Shown here: piece by piece, positions 13,119 through 25,227 of the stretch
Position numbering within the stretch: the first letter of the stretch is position 1
Layout: every line of letters begins with the position of its first letter
DNA from: Rhynochetos jubatus
Taxonomy: Eukaryota; Chordata; Aves; Eurypygiformes; Rhynochetidae
Direction: 5' to 3'
DNA: 64,000 nucleotides
Assembly: GCA_027574665.1 (NCBI GenBank)
Contig: CM050655.1
Location: 248,001-312,000 of the forward strand
Translations under genes and position numbers: made by a program
Notes under the pieces: model-generated
What the model was told of the DNA's origin: nothing
Databases searched by the model: none
The model's input: only the letters and a program-made list of their open reading frames with translations

Positions 13119-13914
13119 TGTCATGGTTTAACTCCGGCTACCAAAATACCACGAAGCCGCTCTCACAAATACCCCTCCCCTCCTCCAGTGGAGGGGATGA
13201 ATCGGAGGAAAAAGAAATAAGGGAAGCTCGTAAAATTGAGATAGGAACTATTTACTAATTAAACCTAAATCAATACATACAGATACTACTAATAATAAAT
13301 AATTAAAATAGTAGAAAATAAAACATATGATACAATATATACAATATGATACAATTTCCCACCATCCACTGACCAATGCACACCCAGATGTTCAGGGATG
13401 AAAATCAGACCCCGAGAGCCCGAGAACCACAGCCGGAGAGCGATCGCAGCCCGAGAGCCGTGTCCCGAAGGCCGGAGCCCAGCAGCCTATTCAGCAGATT
13501 CCGAGCAAACCTTATCACCGATAACACAGCCAGAAAACTCAAAACAACCCACCAGCTCCCACACGAATGAGCCAGCACAGGAGTTGGCAAAGCAGCTAAC
13601 ACAGGAGGGTTAGCAAGTGTCCGGGAATAAATGAGCAAGGGAGTAAGGGAGAGAGAGAAGGGCAGAGTAATGGCTACCGGACCCCCTTCCCCACCCCGAC
13701 AGACCGGAACATGACGTACTATGGGATGAAATACTTCCTTGGTTAGTCTGGGTCAGCTACAGTATCCGAAGCGGACAAAAGACCTTGAGTTCAATACAGG
13801 CCATCCCCAGCACCAGCTGAGGCCTTATCAATGTTTTCACTTACTGTCCAGCAACAGAGTTCCCTGGCAACCAGAGCAAAGGGAGTTAACCCTTTCCTGA
13901 CTGAACCCAGCACA
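13119..13914 (+). mobile_element. Solo LTR, family A copy 1 (ERVL-like)
   Basis: A 796-bp solo long terminal repeat. It starts TGTCATGG and ends CCAGCACA, so the ends form a 6-of-8 inverted repeat of the TG...CA type. It is flanked by a perfect 5-bp target-site duplication, CATAC, at 13114-13118 and 13915-13919. The order of landmarks is shared with copies at 24,387 and 58,238: a short CCCCTCCCCTCCTCCAGTGG block, an AT-rich AATAAATAATTAAAATA stretch that may supply a poly(A) signal, GC-rich CCCGAGAGC-type short repeats, and a GGGATGAAATACTTCCTTGG block. The opening resembles the TguLTR5-like LTRs of songbirds as I remember them. A 5-bp duplication fits class III (ERVL-type) integrases. There is no internal retroviral sequence, so it arose by LTR-LTR recombination. 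Frames at 13376-13638 lie in the LTR and are not genes. Confidence 0.9.
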
Positions 13915-14039
13915 CATACACAGATAGGACGTGTGTTTGTAGGCCAAACATTTAAGTTTCATACTTGAGAAGTGTATGAACTTAAAGGTATTCTAAACAA
14001 TTTCATAATTATATGTAGCTCAAATACAATGTTTAAAGG

Positions 14040-15537
14040 TCGAATAGTTTTATGGTGCTCTTAGAATTTCTAATACTTAGAACTGAGCCACTAAGAGGCA
14101 ATCCATCTGCACCAAGACTTGTATTGTTTTCCCTTTCCAGGAATGATACCAGCACACCTCCCCTGGAGGCTGAGTCAACCACTGAAGCATTGCTCATCTT
14201 TCTTGCAGGAGCAATCATTGTCAGCATGGACCAAATTAAACACCAACAAGCCCAACACATGTGATGGAAACCCTCGCTTCCTTTATTCGTGCGAATCAAT
14301 ACAGTAGCTATAGCAGATTCTGCACCATACCTGCTTCTCAGTTGTGGGTACAGTCTACTGTGGCAGAGATTGTGAGGTCAGGCGAAGAGGGCACCTTACC
14401 CACTGAAGTTCGAAAGGTAATCCGGGATAATGCAACTGAATTTGAAATGGAATTCCAATCCTGGTGGTGACATTTCATTTATGACCCCAAGACAGTAAAG
14501 CCGGAGCTGTTTTTTTAACAATATGCAATGGTTTCGTTTACACCACAGGCCCAATCACTGCACTGGGATTAAATCACAATGGAACCCTCTCCATTAGAAC
14601 AGGAAGTATGGGCCCAACGAAACAGGAACAAATGGCAAACTACTGATGTTGATGCATGTGTTGTACAGGAAAAAACAGGAATTTATTTGTGAAAGTAATA
14701 CCATTAAGGCCCGAGACATTTGTCTTGACACTGAACAAAACATTTGTCATTTTGAAATACATCCTGATGAAAACCCTGAAACTGTACAGTTTTGTACAGT
14801 TTTTGTACATCTATATGTTGGAAATGGATGCGTGTGTATGAGAACCCTTTAGGATTTTGTAGCTACAGACACCACCACTGTAGAGACACATAATCACTCA
14901 AATTTCTGTATTTGTAATTTTACCAAAATTATGGGATGCAACTTGAACTATCCATCTCCTGTCCCACTCCATCAGCTTCTAGAATCTAACTATACATTGG
15001 ACCAAGTTTTATTGCCTAACCCTATTGAAATGAATCTCGCATTGGTGAGAAAGCTGTCGCAACATGATGACCAGAGGCAATTGCTAAAACAAGTTTGAAA
15101 CAATGGACAAAGAACACTGACTACCTTCCATCCTGGTGCAGATAAGATACATGATGTCCTAGAAAGAATGAAGAAAAATGGAGAAAATAACTATTGGAAA
15201 ATTCTTGTTGGATGGTCACCAATAGCAACTGGAATTTTGTATTCGATGCTGCATCCAATTAGTTTTAACATTATTATGTTTATTGCCTATAATCATTCTG
15301 TATATCAAAGTTTGGCAAAAGGTGAAACAAATTATGTCAATCCATATGTGTATGCAAAACATACACAATCAACTGATTCTATATGTGAAATGGTAAATAA
15401 CTAACAATAATTGTGACACACTAAACAACTTATCAGATAATTAGACTTACCACTAATCTGTAGTACACCACTTATTTATGACATACAGACAACAGGTAAC
15501 CATACTACCACTCTATGAATCTATAAAGTAGATTGAT
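14040..15537 (+). pseudogene. Degenerate endogenous retrovirus env remnant
   Basis: This stretch lies directly upstream of an LTR and reads, in pieces, like a retroviral envelope gene of avian ERV type. The part nearest the LTR (frame of the 15168-15404 open segment) carries GWSPIATG followed by a hydrophobic stretch, as expected for the membrane-proximal and transmembrane part of a TM subunit. Short Cys-containing pieces upstream (about 14,700-15,095) would be the surface and early TM region. It is clearly broken. The main frame has stops at 14850-14852 and 15096-15098, and the upstream pieces (14052-14264, 14261-14470) are in other frames, implying indels. No gag or pol is seen upstream; a family A solo LTR ends at 13914 instead, so the provirus is 5'-truncated. 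Assignment to env rests on my recollection of avian env TM ends and on position next to the LTR; a protein search would settle it. It is not expected to give a functional protein. Confidence 0.6.
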
Positions 15538-16310
15538 TGTAGTCACGGGGTGGAATGTGACTGATGCACTCAACCCCTTAACCGAACCAATAGTAGTTTG
15601 GTAGACTCCAAAAGAGGTAAAAGGTGGAGCTGTTGCCAGGTTAAGAACACCTCTAGTTTCAATCCGTTTTCTGAAAAGCTCACGAAGGAGCAGAGTGACA
15701 CAGTGAGCATCAATGATGCACATGACCTTGGAACACTGATCACGCAGTTAACACATAAATAGCGGGTGGCTTTTCCAAGATGCATTTATCAGTGAAAAAA
15801 ATAAAGTTGTGGGTACAAGGAATCTCATTCATACCTTTTCCATCGCATGTAATTTGACTACGAGCCAACCACTTTACTCCATAAATACGACAGCCTAAGT
15901 GAGCCTCCTTAGAACTCTCCCTGCTAGGCAGCGTGGCTGCATGGCAGCGATCATTACTTGAGCTGGGATGCCTCTTCAAGGTTGCTCCTCAAGGCAGAGA
16001 GGCCTTTTACCAATGGCAGATCTTTGATAAGAGATCAATATCAGGCATAACCATGTAGTATGGTAGCTTTGATTTGTATTTTGGTAACTTTTTAGTCTTG
16101 GTAAATGTGATTTGTGACTTGGTAGTTTTGAATCACTGTTCAAGTGATTGTTCCGTACAGTGATAGAGTGAACCTTGCCATCAAACTATGTCAAGTCACA
16201 CTTCTACACCCACCGTATTAAAATCACTTTTGCCACTATCTTCGACAATGATTCTTTAATTTGTCAAACCCATTTGTGACAAACTGGCATAGTTGTCAGG
16301 ATCCACAACA
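15538..16310 (+). mobile_element. 3' LTR of the truncated endogenous retrovirus
   Basis: A 773-bp segment starting TGTAGT and ending ACAACA, inverted repeats that match at 5 of 6 bases with TG...CA termini. It directly follows the env remnant. An AATAAA lies at about 15,801-15,806. Its 3' half has the avian-LTR-like run of repeated TTGGTAA-type phrases (about 16,075-16,130), which I recall from bird ERV LTRs. It is unrelated in sequence to the family A solo LTRs. No target-site duplication can be assigned because the 5' end of the insertion is not recognised. The polypurine tract expected just upstream of 15538 is not obvious, which fits an old copy. Minus-strand frames at 15505-15979 lie inside the LTR and are not genes. 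Confidence 0.7.
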
Positions 16311-19300
16311 TACTGCCTCTTACTACTATTCTATGGATGAACTCACATTATTAGGAAAGCAAAACTAGAAATTGAGCAATTTATAACTAAAATATCTTGA
16401 ACCTCTGCATCATTTCCAAAAGCACATCATACTTATTTTGATTTAGTACTTGCCTATGTTTCTTTCCTTCCCCCATGGTAGTACCACATCTTTAGTTTTT
16501 GCTTTCTTACTACAAGTACATTCCAACCAAAACCAGGGAAACAGGGACATTTTCTCTGGAATAATGCACAGCTAAATACACAGCATCTCACAAACAGATG
16601 TTAAAAAACAGTATAGAAATTTCAGCAATGACTAGTAAATCTTAACACATACAACACATGTTTGTGCATTTCTATTCTTTCTTTCACTTTGAAAAATAAT
16701 TTATCCATATTTTAATCTCTAAAAATGTCTTCTTGAGGCTCCAGGTAAAAAAATGATACACAGGGAGGACTGACCAGGTCGCTCTTTGAAATCTGTTAAA
16801 ACAGAGCTTTAATTCATTTAATTGAGTTTAGAAACTGGAGATACCCTGGAGTACTGCTTTTGAAAAAATACTGTCTACCACAATAATTACAAAATAAATT
16901 CCAAGTTGCAGAGAAGATTTTTCTGTTACTATGGAATTTCTTTTCTTTTAAAAAGAGAGAATTCCTGCATTTAAATGTCAGACCAAGAAGAGGTTAGTTA
17001 AAACACTCCACTACAGAAATTCAAATGTAATTCAGCTTTGAAAAGCATACAGAAGTCTCAAAAGATTAATAATGGAAGGTTAAGTGCACTCCACTTTTCA
17101 CTCAAAATTGTATGTCACCCACATAAAGCAAAAAATATTGGTATATGAAGTCCACTGTAATGAGTATTAAAGAGTCAGATACAAAGTGCAACTAATTCAG
17201 ACTAAAATTGCTATTTTATTGGCATTTTGTTCTACAGATTGTTAAATATCAGCATCCTAATCCTAAACCCCTGAGTGTAATTAGTTCTCTAGTCATCTCT
17301 TCCCTACACTTAAATTTACTCACCTGAACAGTGTCACCAAAATCAGCATGCCTTCCCCCTATTTTGGGTCTGGTAAGACATCAGATCCTGACTGTATCAT
17401 GGAGATCTGCACATAAACACTGCTCCAGAATCGTCATTTTTGAAAGTGCAAGTGGGAAAGGTAACTAGATGGTTTTTGACAGGGTTAAAGCTTTGTTTTT
17501 CTTCCCCTATTTTTTACCCACTGTTTTCCTACAATAGGATAAGTAATAAAAGAACGTGATTCTTTTGCTTCTGCCTATTTCCTCCTACCACAGAGGAAGC
17601 CACATGCTTAAGTTTTAACTGTATCAAGGGTCCCTAAATCACCTGTTTTTACAACCTTCAAAAACCTTTACAACCTTCAACTACTGACCAGGTGAGACAA
17701 GGACAAGCAACAAGGACGTGTTAGGAACAGTTGAAGTAGCATTTGCAGAGATAGTATCTTTTTCTTACATCAGCAGATAAAGAGATATTGAAGGAAACAA
17801 AAGCTTTTTGACACTCAAAGCCTTTATCAGGCTTGAAAAAAATAGAGCAAACAGCAAGCTAAATAAAAATTTGAAAACTTGGTTTATAATCAGCTTGGTT
17901 CCACAACAATTACACAACCTTAAGAAAAGGGGAGACAGACATCTATAGAGCAGAAAAAGCTTTTAGCAGAGCAAGAAGCAGTAACTCATAATACCTTTCC
18001 CAAGCATGAGAAATAAATACTTCACACCTAGAAAACAGCTGGGAGTTAGGAGGTGTTACTCAGGAGAAACAATAATCTGCCATAACAGCAATGCCTCCGT
18101 TGCACTTTGTATCCAATGAGATTTTACTTTTAACACTGACGTTCATTTTTAAATGAACTTCAGCTTCTCTAGAAGATGAAGACTATGAAATCAGGGAGAC
18201 CTTTTTTAAAAAAATAAAAAAAAGAAAATACTGCTTTTCTCTGTTATTCTGTGGATTACTCATTGTCTGTGTAAGTTTATTCTGGTATATGTAACACTGA
18301 CTCTGTTTGACTTTGCCCACTCCAATAGCACACAATGTACTGGATAAACCATACCATATCCTGAAATTTGCACTTACATAAATCTCAGAAAAAAGGAGTC
18401 CATGCAAGACTGCAGATGCAGAGACATCTTACAGCTGTTAGTCCAAAGGAAGTTTTCATTTTATGATGAGTTTGCAGATGTTAGGGAAAAGGAGGCTGAC
18501 TGAAGACTGATGGAACTAAATGTGAGGTTAAGTAAGGAAAGGAAGCTGGGAAGATTCTTTGAAGAAACAATCTCTCTTAGTGTAAGACCAAACAGCCTAC
18601 GATACACTGTGTGTGCAATACAACATATAACAATATCTGGGGAAAGGAAAAAAATAAAATCAACAAAAAACAGCTACTCATACTGGTTTGCTTCTTCCTT
18701 GTAAACAGAGTACATATACTGGTCAAGTTACTATTTTGGATAAAGAGCCTTGGTTTGCTCAGGGCCATCCTTAGATTGGTGAGGTGTTAGGTTTACTCAG
18801 ATCACATACAGATAAATTTGAAAGCCTTAGCTTTCTAATGGCTTGGATAGGTGTAATAAAATAAATCAGAAAATGCAATTGATACGAAAGCCCTCAATAC
18901 TAAATTCAAAAGGAATCATCACAGTCTGTGGAAATGATACTACATGCAGCCAGAAAAAGTTTGGTAACACATCACATAAAGTCAGCTGAGTAACCGGCAA
19001 TTGTCATCTATTTGTATATATATCAAAAATGTTGGACATCAAGCATCCATCACAGTCAACAAAAACATTCTGAGCTTATTTTTTTTCTCCCTCTGTATAC
19101 AAACTGCAATTTCAGTAACATTTCATTCAGAAAGATATGAGAACAATAGCCAACAATTTAAAAATAGTAGTAAAACTGCAAAAATAATCATCTTACATTA
19201 ATACTATAATTTAGATTTCTGGCATTTTCAATTAGTGCTTTAAAGTCTTTTGATTCAATTAACGTAGAAAACATTAAAAAGAGAAATATCTTTCATATTT

Positions 19301-21059
19301 GTAAAATATCACCTTGGGATATATGCTACTTCAATAATAGACACAAGTGTTGTGGCAGTTATTTATCATTATTTTCATGAAGATGACCCTACTGTTTCAT
19401 TGCTGAGAAACTCTTAAAGGAAAATATACAGCTAAACTCATCACCGTCTTGCCAAGTCACAGATCCTACAACACACATAAATATTAGGCAATGTCCAGCT
19501 TCACACATATACATCACATCTGAAATCAAACTCAAGAACATTACAAATGAGTTACAAGACAGAAAAAATGTATAATCTAAACTCTTCACAGAATTCAGTC
19601 AGAGTGAAGTAGCACACTCTCCCTCACAAGAATCTTAGACATTCCTTGTGTCAGCATTTTCGACTAAATAAAATATCCTCATATTTCTCAAATCAGAAAG
19701 TGTGGTGGTAGTTAACGCATGGAAGATATAAACAGACAGGCTGTCCACCTACAATCCTTCCATAGAATTTCATGTCTAATGGCCTCTTCTTGTGACTGAC
19801 AGCTCTGATAACACTCAGCTATAGGCTGATGTTAATGAAACCCCTTTTTCCAAAGGGAGACCGTTGTGCTAGAATTATTTTTGTCCTAATCATAACTTTC
19901 CACAAAAGTTCCTTTTCTGTTCCATCCTCAACATAATTTTAAATTGAAATACCAAACTCTTTTTACACAATTTGGTCTACTGACTTTCAGTCAGGTTTGC
20001 AAAAAGATTATCTTCTTCAGCTTATGTAAAGCCAGAAAGATAGCTCATTTTGAATAAAATAGGCCTTGGACAATTTGTATAATAGCCTGCTCTGTTCAGA
20101 TGAATAGGATATGTCTGTCAGAAACCTGCAGTCTAGAAGCATTCAGCTCAGCACGTGAGATTCAAACACATGCAAATCCCAGCAAATCACAGTTTTCCTC
20201 CTTAAAGTGAAGATAAACTTTAGAATATGACCGCTTAGAAAACAAACTCAAAAAGCTTTTTAAACCTGCTTGAAGCATTAACCAAGAGGGCATTTCACGT
20301 CTAAGCCTTCAGACAGAAACTTGAAGCAACACTACTGAGCTCACAGAGATATGGTAAAGCCCAGCATCAGCTAGTTCAGCCCTAAGCTCTTTAGGAGATG
20401 ACAGGGCTATGATGCATCGTCTGTCAATATCCAGGTGAAAACCAAAGGAAGAGCTGTGTATCCAGAGTCAGCAAACTGGGCACGTACCCTTGCTGAAATC
20501 CCAGACTGTCAGCGGTCAGGGATGTGAGCACACAGGCAAGAGAGCGCCCGCTCCCAGGTGCTTTGGCTTTCTGTTGCCTCTGCTCACTGACAAACGATTT
20601 TGTCACAGTGAGCTTAATGACTATTTCAGCAATATGGCAAATAATATATTAAAATTCAGCAAAAGAAGAATAAAGGCACAAAGCATGCTGCAGCTTAAGT
20701 TAAATGAGCATGCTGCTTACCTCTCAGGAGTAATCTTGAAGGAGTCCATGAGGAAATACAGCTGTCTCCTGTTATTTAAGGTGAAAGATGACTTCGATGT
20801 CAATGAAACACAAGGACTGACACACAACTAAGATTTAAGAAATGATTCTTTAGTGTGCTGTTTCTTTACCTGCTATTCATCAAACAGCCCTTCCTTGAAG
20901 TTAACCATTTCCTCCAAACTCTACAAAACTCAGTACTGCAGTTCAGGTCTGTCTGTGCACTGGTTTTGCAGAGCGAAACTTTAAAATGAGATTGGAAAAA
21001 TCTGCACTACAGCTGCATATTGGGCACCAGTGGCAGGGGTCTGGTAGCAGGAGGGGGCA
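16311..21059. other. AT-rich non-coding sequence
   Basis: No gene or transposon recognised. A 14-base phrase, tttacaaccttcaa, occurs twice within 17,645-17,680. The frames at 18183-18768, 19389-19589 and 20490-20831 have no recognisable domain. Confidence 0.5.
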
Positions 21060-21830
21060 GCAGTGCCCTCTGTGTTTGAGGCAGCCCTGAGCTGGTCACA
21101 GACGGTTCCAGCTGGCTCTGAAACCAGCACAACCAACCCATCGCCCCCCAGAACCTCAGGCAGGTTTGAGAGGTTTATGAGAGCCAGTGGCAGGCGTGAG
21201 GGGTGGGAAACATGCCACCAGAAATACACTTTGGGCAGAAGTGCTCCATGCCAAACAGAGGCACCCTGAAGGACCGTGGCCATGGATGACCCACAGAGGA
21301 GCAGGGACACCCCCAAGAGACTGCAGCTACGGGTGATCCACGCTGAGGCAGCTACAACCTCCAGGGGACTGCAGCTGTGGGGAACCCATGCCAGGGCAGA
21401 GACACCCCATGGGGACTTTGGCTTGTGGATACCACTCTAGAGCAGGGACATTAAGAAAGAGAATGGCAAGAAAAACAGTAAAACAAAGAGCAGAAATACA
21501 CCATTATGGCATATGACCCTACCTCCTGCACTTCACCTAACCAAAGGAGCTGGGGCACACTGAGCCTAACCTGCAGTGAAAGTAAGGGAAGCTGAGACTA
21601 GGAAGGGGTTAGGATAGGTGTTTGGGTTAAGCTGAGCCTGAGGAAGGAGACGGAAAGGAGTTGACTTGTTTAATTGTTTATGTTCATCCTTTATTCTCCC
21701 CTCTCAATACCCAAATATGTGATCAGAAGTTACTATTATTTGGTAAAAAATTACATACAGCAAAGATTCCCAAGTCAAGCTGTTTTGCTCATAACAAACT
21801 TCAATACCAAGGTGACAGAAATTATTTATT
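21060..21830 (+). mobile_element. Degenerate LTR-like fragment
   Basis: The order of landmarks matches a bird ERV LTR type that I recall: a GC-rich 5' part, a tandem array of gactgcagc...gacccacgc...gagcagggacacc units, a purine-rich part with gaaggagacgg-like sequence, then a T-rich stretch, then cccaagtcaagctgttttgc near 21,769-21,788. The copy is diverged and I cannot define TG...CA ends or a duplication. The minus-strand 111-aa frame at 20981-21316 is a by-product of the GC-rich repeat. Confidence 0.5.
21234..21460 (+). repeat. Tandem array of 47-48 bp units
   Basis: Four imperfect units start with gacc or gact at 21272, 21319, 21367 and 21414, giving lengths of 47, 48 and 47 bp, with the last unit decaying near 21,460. 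A partial unit precedes them at 21,234-21,271. Each unit carries a gactgcagct-like start, a wgtggg..acccay core and a gagcagggacacc-like end. The array sits in the LTR-like fragment. Confidence 0.85.
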
Positions 21831-24381
21831 TAGGTTTCATACTAAGTAGAAAAATAACCATTTTGTCTCAGTACTTGTACAGACCATCACTGGTATAATT
21901 ATGGCAGTAGTGTATTCAATAGTTTGAGGAAATACAAACAGCTTGCAATAACATCCCATTACGTTACCTTTCAACATATGTCTCAGTTAAATAGAGTTGA
22001 AAGAAAGTTCATCAAATTAGATTTCTCCAGACTGATCAGAATTAGGTCCGTATCGTTACCCTACTTAGGAAGCATTGACACTGTAATTACTTCAGGTACC
22101 CATCTGGCACAAATCACAACATTATTTCATTTCAGATGGTCTCAGATATTAACTTTGGTTTCCTCTCAGTTAGACTGTGTCATGAATGTGCAAATCATGT
22201 CATTTACAACATGAAAGCAAACAACAGTGATTTCTATCTCAGGATCCTGATAAGCCCTGGCAATTGTTAATGTTGGGAGATTTACTTTCAGTCTCAAATC
22301 ACATTTTAATTGACAGAGAACTGGACCAGTAATTCTATGGTTTCTCTTCAATGGCCTCATTCTAGCTCATAGGTATTTCATATTTACCAGAAACAATTGG
22401 CACACTCCTTAGTAGGTGCCAAATACTGATAGAATTAAATTCAAAATGCTGATGTTCTTAGTTTCCTAAATAGGTCAAACAATCTAAAACAGTGTATTGC
22501 ATTTAGCTTTTTTATTTTTTCAAGTTTTCTCACCAGGAAATTATTATATTATTTATTATTTTGAAGGATTGAGAAAAAAGAAAAATTATTTTAAAAAGCA
22601 AAAAAATCTTGCATTATGGACTCTGTAAGAAAAACATTTGTTCTTGAATTCAAAATTCCAGACACAATGGTCTTGATCAGACACATAGATCGTCTTTTTT
22701 CATTAACTACAGGATTATAACTACAAAAGTCAGCTGGAATGCAAAAATATACAAGATTAAAATTTCAAATTATTTTTGTGTGATTTTTATCTAATTTTTA
22801 CTCAAAGGTGCAAATTTTCTGGAAACTCATGACAGTAAATCTATACACTATTTTTTGTCTAAAAAGCAGAGTTACCACATGTTCATTTAAAATTGGCAAC
22901 TGAGATCATGCCTACCTGGAGAAGGAAATTTGGAGTGGGAAGCAGAACTAAGAGGCTGAGATGTAGGCATAAAAGATTGGAATGAATTGCTTGCATGAGT
23001 TGCCAGTTGTATGCTAGAGGCATGGACTAACAGGCTACTGCAGGCAATGAAGGTTCCAGTTCCTCTACCCCACTGCCAGTCCTTGCACTGTACTACTATC
23101 CAGCTTCCAAGTAATGTGAGTAGTCACACACTGACAGCTAGGGATCTGGCATTTAACCTTGACCATCAGCCTCTTAGGAATCTCTGCTACCAAATTTAGT
23201 GTGATGTAGCTTCCTGGACCTCTGAAGACTTTGCTAGCAAACACCACAGCCTGCAGTCTTTAGACCAGTGCCTGTTTTGGGGAATTCCCAGAAATATCAG
23301 AGTGTAGCTAACATTGCTCTCTTTCCACAAGGTTTTAGAACCACTGACACCCTTAGGATTTCCTTTGATCTTCCTTAGTTTTCCCAGAAATGCTACCTTC
23401 CCTTTCATCCTTTGATTTAGACATAAGCACTGCCCTGTATGCCCCAAAGAGTTGTTACGCTCCAGTTCCACAGTATTCTGCTGCCTCTTCCCTTAATTTT
23501 TCTTTCCTTGCAAGAAAAACATTACCAACAATAATTTCAACATCTGAGAGTTCTCCTACTGCCTGGTTTGATTTCCTCTGAAACACCCCAAACGCCAGGC
23601 TACTTCCAAAGACATTCTTATTTAGTGATGTCTTCTGACAGGTAACAAAAAATCCTAGGTGTAACTCAACTATCTGTGTGCTGGAATAGTTTTTCTGAAC
23701 TCACATGTGAAAAAGGGAAGGAAAAAAAAAACCCACCACCACCCACACATAACCCACTTTCAGCTTAGATGGATCAGTTGCTGAATCTTTGATGAGACCT
23801 GAGAGTCAGTATTCATTCGCTACTCGCTCTAACTGGTTTATTCAAAGATGTGGGTCTTCTAAGATTTTCCTGTCCTGTTATGGACATTACTAAAACAAGT
23901 AGCTCATTTCGTTATTCTAATAGCTCATCTAGTGATTTGACCCTTTTTTGGGAAAGCTTCCCTCACTGTTTTCCTCCAAGTGAATGCAAATCAGGTAAAT
24001 ACCACAGACATAAATCCTGCAACAGTTTCACAGTATGAATTACGTATCTCAGAAATCATCCTCTTTCTACTTGGAAAACTGGAAGTTTGCATAGGCAGAG
24101 CATAGATACTAGAAGACTAAGTTCAGGATTCTGGTTTGCTTCCTGGCTTCAATTAAGAAAAAATTAAAACAGCCTCTGTCTGCTGTTTTATTCTGCCTGT
24201 GATTAGGAAATTGTTCAAATACTGGTTTACATTGTTGAACTGGAATGATCATTATTGCTAATCACTTTATCCTATACTCCTCTTTGCTTTCTTCAACCAG
24301 TTAAATATTTCATTTTTTCCACATCTCTTTTTAAATCCCATATACTCACCTTTGTGCAAGCTCAGTTGTAGAATGACCTTT
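21831..24381. other. AT-rich non-coding sequence
   Basis: No gene, RNA or transposon recognised. It is strongly AT-rich at 22,490-22,620. Frames at 21924-22214, 23196-23471 and 23390-23581 have no recognisable domain. Confidence 0.5.
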
Positions 24382-24386
24382 ATCTG

Positions 24387-25222
24387 TGTCATGGTTGAAC
24401 TCCGGCTAGCAAAATACCATGAAGATGCTCTCACAAATCCCCCCTCCCCTCCTCCAGTGGAGGGGAAGAATTGGAGGAAAAAGAAATAAGGAAGCTCATA
24501 AAATTGAGATAATTCAGATTTAATTAGTAGATAGTTCTTAATATATACAAATACATCTAACAATAAATAATTAAAATAATAGAAAATAAAACTTATCATA
24601 CAATATGATACGATTTCTCACCACCCACCGACCAGTGCACAACCAGGTGCTGAGTAGTGAGAGTCAGACCCAGAGAGCCCAAGAGCTGCAGCCCAAGAGC
24701 GATCGCAGCCTGAGAGTCACAGCTCAAGGGCCAGAGCCCGAGAGCTGTCACAGCAGATTCCAAGTAAACCCTATCAGCCATAGCACAACTGGAAAAACTA
24801 AACAACCCAACAACTCCCTCATGAACGAGCCAGCACAGGAGTTAGCAAAACAGCTAACACAGGAGTCGGGGGAGTGTTAGCAAGTGTAAGGGAGTAAACG
24901 AGCAAGAGAGTAAGGGAGAGCAATGGCTCCCGGACCCCCTCCTCACCTAGTCCCCGAGCATGACATACTATGGAATGAAATACTTCCTTGGTCAGTTTGG
25001 GTCAGCTGTCTGAACTGTGTGTCCCCTACACTGCCTGTAGTGAGACAGCGAGAGCTGGGAATGCAGCTGCAGGAACAGAAGCAGAGAAAGACCTTGAATT
25101 CAGTGCAGCCATTCCCCAGTGCCAACCAAGAACTTGTCAGTACTTCTCTCAGCATCCAGGAACACAGCTTCCTAGCAGCCACGGTAAGGAGAGTTAACTC
25201 TTTCCTGACTGAACCCAGCACA
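24387..25222 (+). mobile_element. Solo LTR, family A copy 2
   Basis: An 836-bp LTR, same family and orientation as those at 13,119 and 58,238. It starts TGTCATGG and ends CCAGCACA. The flanks are ATCTG (24382-24386) and TTCTG (25223-25227), a 5-bp target-site duplication with one mismatch. It is the most diverged of the three copies. It has an extra segment of about 40 bp around 25,010-25,085 relative to copy 1, and lacks the doubled ACAATAT phrase. No internal retroviral sequence is present. Frames at 24596-24880 and 24923-25234 fall within the LTR and are not genes. Confidence 0.88.
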
Positions 25223-25227
25223 TTCTG

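Noticed and set aside
13376..13638. Several 64-77 aa frames, with counterparts at 24,605 and 58,526
   Set aside because: They recur because they lie in three copies of the same LTR; LTR sequence is non-coding.
21234..21460. CRISPR-like array
   Set aside because: Units are contiguous imperfect tandem repeats without spacers, in a vertebrate LTR fragment.
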